A stretch of DNA of 64,000 nt from Inia geoffrensis (Eukaryota; Chordata; Mammalia; Artiodactyla; Iniidae). The translations under genes and the position numbers were made by a program. The stretch is from NCBI GenBank assembly GCA_036417435.1, contig CM070903.1:83135501-83199500 (forward strand), in the 5' to 3' direction. Shown in pieces: positions 27,901 through 36,479 of this stretch. How positions within the stretch are numbered: the stretch's first letter is position 1; each line of letters opens with the position of its first letter. A model generated the notes under the pieces. It made no database searches and was not told the DNA's origin. It saw nothing but the letters and a program-made list of their open reading frames with translations.

Positions 27901-29821
27901 TATTTATGCAATCTTTATTTACTGTTAAGTACTAGAAAACATTAGAAAATACTAGAAAAAGCAGAAAAGCACATATTTTATCTGAAATCCCAGCACATAT
28001 TCAGTTTTCATCTTCTCTTTTAGTCTTTATATATATACAGCTATGTCAGAGTTGTATGTGATGTATAATTTTTTCTACTTTTTTCATATATTATGTATTC
28101 CCCATGTATTTACAGTTTTTATTATAAGCTTAATAGTTACTTACTGTAACCTCTTACCTTTTTTTTGTACTTGTTTCCACTTTTTTGTTTGCTAAGTTAA
28201 ATTTCATACTTTTTTCTTTCTTTATATTACTTCCTCACGTTCAATCCTGAGATTAAATAGTATAGTTTCCTGGTTCTTGGTATACATTCCAAGTTGCTAT
28301 CCAAAAGGGTTTTTCTAGTTTTTGCTGACAGTAGCAAAGTATGAGCAAGTCTCTTTTACTACAACTTTGCCAGCAATGAATGTTGCCGATTATTTTTTGG
28401 TGTTAATTTAGGTAAGTATAAAATAGTGTTTTATAAGTTTGCACTACTTTAATTGCCAGTGATATAGGCTATTTTCTCCACATTTGTTTAATACATCTTC
28501 TTTGTATGAATTATCAAATTTATCCCTTGTCCATTTATTTATTAGGGTCTTGCAGTTCTCATAAGCTCAAAGGAACTTTCTATTTCTTTGATACATACGA
28601 AGAGGCTTTTTACAAAAGCATTTTTCTTTTAATTTTATTATGTTTTGAATAAAATATTTTTATAGCTGCTTGTCATTTCCTTTGCAATTTCTTCTACTGC
28701 CTAATCTATCTTCTAAGAGTGATCTATAGTTGAGTTTTTAAAAGTTTAACCTTTACATCTGAAGTTTATTTTGTTGTATGGTATGAGAACTGGTGCAAAT
28801 TAATTTTTTTCATAGTGTTATTTAGTGATTCAAAAAACAATTTGTTAAATAATCCTTTCTTTTTACATAATTTTTTTCTGCGGTATGCGGGCCTCTCACT
28901 GTTGTGGCCTCTCCCATCGCGGAGCACAGGCTCCGGATGCGCAGGCTCAGCGGCCATGGCTCACGGGCCCAGCCGCTCCGCGGCATGTGGGATCCTCCTG
29001 GACCAGGGCACGAACCCGCGTCCCCTGCATCGACAGGTGAACTCTCAACCACTGCACCACCAGGGAAGCCCTTTACATAATTTTATAATGTTTATATTGT
29101 AATTTACTATATATTTTATAAATAATTCCTATTATTTAGTATTTTTATAAAATGAGAAATAAATGAAGTATTAAAATACAAATGATAGGAGGGAGGGACA
29201 AGATAGGGGTAGGGGATTAAGAGGCACAAACTACTATGTATAAAATAAATAAGCTACAAGGATATATTGTACGGCACAAGGAATGTAGCCAATATTATAT
29301 AATAACATTTTTTTCTTCTTTTTTTTAAAGATTTTTTTGGATGTGGACCATTTTTAAAGTCTTTATGGAATTTGTTACAATATTGCTTCTGTTTTATGTT
29401 TTGGTTTTTTGGCCACGAGGCATGTGGGATCTTAGTTCTCCAACCAAGGATTGAACCCACCCCCCCTGCATTGGAAGGCGAAGTCTTAAGCACTGGACCG
29501 CCAGGGAAGTCCATCCCTATAATAACTTTAAATGGAGTATAATCTATAAAAATATTGAATCACTATGTTGTACACTTGAAATTAATATAATATTGTAAAT
29601 CAACTATACTTCAATTAAAAAATAAATAAAATAGGGCTTCCCTGGTGGTGCAGTGGTTGAGAGTCCACCTGCCGATGCAGGGGACATGGGTTTGTGCCCC
29701 GGTCCGGGAAGATCCCACATGCCTCAGAGCAACTAAGCCCGTGAGCCATGGCCACTGAGCCTGTGTGTTCGGAGCCTGTGCTCCGCAACGGGAGAGGCGA
29801 CAAAAGTGAGAGGCCCGTGTA

Positions 29822-29868
<47 letters not shown>

Positions 29869-32489
29869 TAATAATAATAAAAATGTAAATAAATAAATAA
29901 AATAAAATACAAATGATAAATATATTTGGCACTCAAATACCGAAGGTTGATATTATAATAAATAACAAAAATATCCTTGACCAACAGTAGCTCACATCTG
30001 TGTTAACTCATCTATGTTTAACCAAATCTTAATTTCCCATGGAAAAATAAAGGGGCCGGCATTGGTAATTCAAGAACACAGAGTGTAAAGTAATACTTCA
30101 AACACCTTTCCATCAATTTTTTTTTACTAGAACTGACTACCAGAAATAAAATTGATTCATGTGATTTAGTCCTCTCTGTCCAGTTCCAATGTCCTGATCG
30201 ATATCTAATAGGGAGTCAAGGAACAAGAAAATGGCAGCAAAAACAACGTTAGCAACAAGGATATACAAATTGGGGGCCTGGATCACTGAGGAACAAGATA
30301 ACAAACCTTATAATGATGGAAACTGGCTGTGCTCCCTCCAGGGTTAGTCCCAGACTTTCTGCTGCTTTTACAGCTGTCCCATTGGTACTCTTCCCCAGCT
30401 TTTATCTTCTCTCTGATTCATCACTATGACTACTATCTTAATTCCAATATCCACCATGATCCCTAGGACTGAGAAAAAGCCACATGCCCACTCACTTTAA
30501 CACATAAGTTCTCCTTTGTTTATTCAGACAAGTCTATGACAGTACTTGCTTTGAGACTGGGAACTATTTGGCAATAAAAGATTTCACATATTACCTTACT
30601 TATGCTTCACTACCAACATACTAAATGGGAGATGAAGATATCATTAAAAAAATTTTAATCAAGTGAAATTTCCTCATAATACCAAATGCAGGGACACATC
30701 TATTATATGTACTATCCTTTGGTTGACTGTAATCCAGGATTAAAGATTAGCTCCATGATCCCAGAGCTGACAAGAAAAAAACTACACTTAGTTTCAGGCT
30801 ACTGAATCTCTTCTACAGCCCACAGCAACACCTGCTCACGGTAGGATATCCTGTCATTTGCTGAAGAGCTGGGCAGCTGCTGTACCCTTGTAAGTTTAAA
30901 CTGACCAAGGATGTGTCTTATTTGTTCCTGAAATAAGCCTTTCTGAAGGTCACATAATCAATCGGAACACAAATTAAATACAAGGTTACAGAACAATAAA
31001 GAATTTTAAAGGCTTCTTTTAACAGACATAGAATGTGTCTGTTAGTCTTCTTTATGAGTCTGAACCTCAATGCTGCGTTTGGATCCTGAGACCTCCAAAT
31101 GGCCACCAAAATAATTATTAGACTGGACAAGTTAAGACCCCCAAAACCAAATGAGTTTATCACATAAGCAGATATTAGTAGGTTTTGTGTCTAAGCAGAG
31201 AAGAAGGAACTTCTAAAAAATATAAATTAAGGGTGGGTGGTTATGGGATGACAAGTGATTTTTATTTTCCTCTTTGGATTTGTCTTTATTCCCAATTTTT
31301 AAAATAATAAAACTGTTTAACATAGGAGTCCCCAACCGCTGTGCGACAAGGAACAACCCTTTAATTTCCCTGAAACCGTAAGATCATAGAGGGAAAAAGG
31401 GGGTAGAATGTGCAGGGTATGGAGAGAAAACAGACAGACAAAACCTAGGGATTGAGAAAGAATGCTGTGGTTGACAAATCCTGGAAAGTATACCTGGAAT
31501 GGACATATTTACAGGTAAATCCCAATATACTTATGGAGAAGGGGTATAGATGGGGAGTCTGGTATTGGTTTAAGAGAAAGTATTTCAGAGTCAATTTAAA
31601 AAAAATTGAAGTATAGCTGATTTACAATGTTGTGTTGATTTCTGCTGTACAGCAAAGTGATTCAGTTATACATATATATATACAATCTTTTTCATATTCT
31701 TTTCCATTATGGTTTATCCCAGGATATTGAATATAATTCCCTGCGCTATATAGTAGGACGGTATTGTTTATCCATTCTATATGTCATAGTTTGCATCTAC
31801 CAACCCCTAACTCCTAGTCCATCCCTCCCCCACACCCCCTCCCCCTTGGCAACCACAAGTCTGTTCTCTATGTCTGTGAGTCTGTTTTTGTCTCCTAAAT
31901 AGGTTCATTTGTGCCATAGTTTAGGTTCCACATAAAGGTGATATCATATGGTATTTGTCTTTCTCTTTTTGACTTACTTCACTTAGTATGATAATTTCTA
32001 GTTGCATCCATGTTGCTGCAAATGGCATTATTTCATTCTGTTTTATGGCTGAGTAGTATTCCATTATATAGGTACCACATCTTCTTTATCCATTCTTCTG
32101 TCAGTGGACACTTAGGTTGTTTCCATGTCTTGGCTACTGTGAATAGTACCGCTATGAACATAGGGGTGCATGTATCTTTTTGAATTATAGTTTTGTCTGC
32201 ATATATGCCCAGGAGTAGGATTGCTGGGTCATATGGTAATTCTATTTTTAGTTTTTTGAGGAACCTCCATACTGTTTTCCACAGTGGTTGCACCAACTTA
32301 CATTCTCACCAACAGTGCAGGAGGGTTCCCTTTTCTCCACACCCTCCCCAGCATTTGTTAATGGTAGACTTTTTGATGATAGCCATTCTGACCGGTGTGA
32401 GGTGGTACCTCATTGTAGTTCTGATTTGCATTTCTAAAAGAAAGTATTTCACATCAATAGATGAGTGGAGAAAGACAATGTGGTATATA

Positions 32490-32540
<51 letters not shown>

Positions 32541-35500
32541 GAATACTACTCAGCCATAAAAGAGAATGAAATTTTGCCATCTGCAGCAACATGGATGGAC
32601 TTGGAGGGCATTATGCTAGGTGAAATAAGTCAGACAGAGAAAGACAAATACTGTATGATGTCACTTATATGTGGAATCTAAAAAATACAACAAACTAGTG
32701 AATATTAAAAAAAAAAAAGAAGCAGACTCACAGATAAGAATAAACTAGTGGTTACTAGTGGGGAGGGGGGAAGGGGCAAAATAGGGGTAGGGGAGTGGGA
32801 GGTAGAAACTATTGGCTGTAAGATAGGCCACAAGGATGTACTGTACAACACGGGGAGGATAGCTAACATTTTGTAATAACTATAAATGGAGTATAACCTT
32901 TAAAAATTGTGTTAAAAAATAAAGTGAAAATAAAATAAAATAATACCTTAAAATAAAATGTCAAAAAAAGTATTTCAGAAATAGATAAAATTGAATGCAT
33001 GGAAAAAGTGGCTAATGGTGACTAATGTCAACTGGTAGTTGTGGAAAAGCTGTCAACAGTCTTGACTAAAATATATGAATACATTTTTAAGGGAGGGTCA
33101 CAGAATCCAATATTCAGTTATAAAATAAATAAAACAGAATATCATTTCTGGTCCATATTATTCCTTTATAAAACTTCTTGATGAAATAACTCATAACAAC
33201 TGATCATTTACATAAGGCTGCAAAGATATGTATCAAAAGCTTTAAAGCAAAAAATCCTTTGAACCCAGCATTCCTCTTCTAATAATTCATCCTAAGGAGT
33301 AATCAAGATACGTGCGAAAATTAAGGAATGGACACATGTTCACTGCAGTGTGGCTTATAATCACTGAAAATAGTAAACAAATTGTTAAGCAATAGAAGAT
33401 TGAACTAGAAGTTATCAATGAATTTGGTAAAGTTGCAGGATACAAAATTAATATATAGAAATATGTTAATTTCTATACACTAACAACTAACAATCAGAAA
33501 AGGAAACTAAGAAAATAATCCCATTTACAATTGCATCAAAATGAATAAAATAGTAGGAATAAATCTAAGGAGGTAAAGGAACTGTACTCTGAAAACTATA
33601 AGACACTGATGAAAGAAATTGAAGACAACACAAACAGATGGAAAGATATACCGTGTTCATGGATTGGAAGAGTTAATACTGTTAAAATGACCATACTACC
33701 CAAGGCAATCTAGGAATTCAATGCAATCCCTGTCAAAATACCCATGGCATTCTTCATAGAAGTAGAACAAATAATTCTAAAATTTGTATGGAAACACAAA
33801 ATACCCCAAATAGCCAAAACTATCTTGAGAAAGAAGAACAAAGTTGGAGGTATCATGCTCCTTGATTTCAAACTATACTGCAAAGCTACAGTAATCAAAG
33901 GAGTATGGTACTGGCACATAGATCAATGGAACAGAATAGCGAGCCCAGAAATGAACCCATAATTACATGGGCAATTAATCTATGACAAAGGAGGCAAGAA
34001 TATACAATGGGGAAAAGACAGCCTCTTCAATAAATGGTGTTGGGAAAACTGGACAGCTACATGCAAAAGAATCAAACTGGACTACACCATATACAAAAAT
34101 AAATTCAAAATGGATTCAAGACTTAAATGTAAGACCTGAAACCATAAAACTTCTGGAAGAAAAAATAGGCAGTATCGTCTTTGACATCAGTCTTAGCAAT
34201 ATTTTTTGGATATGTCTCCTCAGGCAAGGGCAACAAAAGCAAAAATAAACAAATGGGACTACATCAAACTAAAAAGCTTTTGCACAGTGAAGGAAACTAT
34301 CAATGAAATGAAAAGGCAGCTTACTGAATGGGAGATGATATTTATAAATGCTATATCTGATAAGGGGTTAATATCCAAAATATACAAATAACTCATATAG
34401 CTCAACATCAAACAAACAACTTGATTAAAAAATGGGTAGAGGATCTGAACAGACATTTATCTAAAGAAGACATACAAATGGCTATCAGGCACATGAAAAG
34501 ATGTTCCATATCGCTAATTATTAGGAAAATGCAAATGAAAACCACAGTGAGATATCACTTCACACCTGCTAGAATGGCTATTATCAAAAAAAAAACAAAT
34601 AACAAGTGTTGGCCAGGATGTAGGGAAACGGGAACCCTTGGGTACTGGTGATGGGAATGCAAATTGGTGCAGCCACTATGGAAAACAGTATGGAGATACC
34701 CCCAAAAAACTAAAAATAGACCTATATATAGAACTACCATATGACTCAGGAACTCCACTCCTGGGTATTTATCTAAAGAAAACAAAAACACTCTTTAGAG
34801 ACCTAAATGTAAGACCAGATACTATGAAGCTCCTAGAGGAAGATATGCAGAACACTCTTTGATATAAACTGCAGCAATATTTTTTTTGGATCTGTCTCCT
34901 AAAGGAAAGGAAATGAAAATAAAAATAAAAAAGTGGGGGCTTCCTGGTGGCGCAGTGGTTGAGAATCTGCCTGCCAATGCAGGGGACATGGGTTCGAGCC
35001 CTGGTCTGGGAAGATCCTACATGCCACGGAGCAACTGGGCCCGTGAGCCACAACTGCTGAGCGTCTGGAGCCTATGCTCCGCAACAAGAGAGGCTGCGAC
35101 AGTGAGAGGCCCACGCACTGCGATGAAGAGTGGCCCCCGCTTGCCACAACTAGAGAAAGCCCTCTCACAGAAACGAAGACCCAACACACAAAAATAAATA
35201 AATTAATTAATAAACTCCTACCCCCAACATCATCTAAAAAAATAAATAAATAAACAAGTGGGACCTAATTAAACTTAAAAGCTTTCACACAGCAAAGGAA
35301 ACCACTGACAAGACAAAAAGATAACCCACTGAATGGGAGAAAATATTTGCAAATGATATGACTGATAAGGGATTAATATCCAACATATATAAATAGCTCA
35401 TACAACACAACATCAAACAACCAGATTAAAAAAATGGGGAGAAGAACTAAACAGGCATTTTTCCAAAGAGGAAATGGCCAACAGACATATGAAAAGATGC

Positions 35501-35882
35501 TCAACATCAGTAATCATCAGGGAAATGAAAGTCAAAGCCACAATGAGATATCACCTCACACCTGTCAGAAAGAATGGCTATCATCAAAAAGAACGCAACA
35601 AATGTCAGCGAGGATGTGGAAAAAAGGGAACCCTTGTTCACTGTTAGTGGGAATGTAAACTGGTGCAGCCACTGTGGAAAACAGTATGGAGGTGTCTCAA
35701 AAAACTAAAAATAGAACTACCATATGACTCAGCAATTCCACTCCTGTGTATATATCAGAGAAAACCAAAAATACTAATTTGAAAAGATACATGCACCCCA
35801 ATGTTCATAGCAGCATTATTTACAATTGCCAAGATATGGAAACAACCTAAGTGTCCATCAACAGATGAGTGGACAAGATTGG

Positions 35883-35927
<45 letters not shown>

Positions 35928-36431
35928 GGAATACTACTCAGCCATAAAAAAGAACAAAATTTTGCCATTTGCGGCAAATGGATGGATATGGAGGGCATTA
36001 TGCTAGTGAAATAAGTTAGAGAAAGACAAATACTGTAGAATATCACTTATATGTGGAATCTAAAAAATACAACAAACTAGTGAATATAACAAAAAAGCAG
36101 ACTCACAGATATAGAGAACAAACCAGTGGCTACCAGTGGGGAGGGAGGGAGGGGTGGGAGAATGGGAGGTACAAACTACTTGGTGTAAGATAGGCTCAAG
36201 GATGTAATGTACAACATGGGGAATATGACCAATATTCTATAATAACTGTAAATGGAAAGCAATCTTTAAAAATTGTATAAAAAATAAAAAATTAAAAAAA
36301 ACCAAAAAACCCCCACTCTTTAGAAAAGATATCTGCATGCTTACATTAACCACAGCATTATTTACAATAGCCAAGATATGGAAGCAATCTAAGTACCCAT
36401 CGGTAGATGAATGGACAAAAAAGGTGTGGTG

Positions 36432-36479
<48 letters not shown>

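Larger units (their letters stand above)
34800..36313 (+). mobile_element. Inner L1 nested in the outer L1
   Basis: Restarts at an ORF2 position already present at 34100-34250 of the outer copy and runs to its own A-rich end. Bounded by the perfect 11-bp duplication cactctttaga at 34789-34799 and 36314-36324. Itself carries the SINE at 34936-35250. Confidence 0.9.

Noticed and set aside
29824..29866. Regular short repeats that might suggest an array
   Set aside because: Simple dinucleotide microsatellites without spacers. No CRISPR is possible in this context.
31320..31360. Possible hAT transposon end ('ggagtccccaaccgctg')
   Set aside because: Too short and no matching opposite terminus or 8-bp duplication was found.
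32193..32681. 162-codon open frame with a His-Thr run
   Set aside because: It runs across the junction of two opposed L1 copies and through a (CA)n tract. The reading is partly antisense L1, so not a gene.
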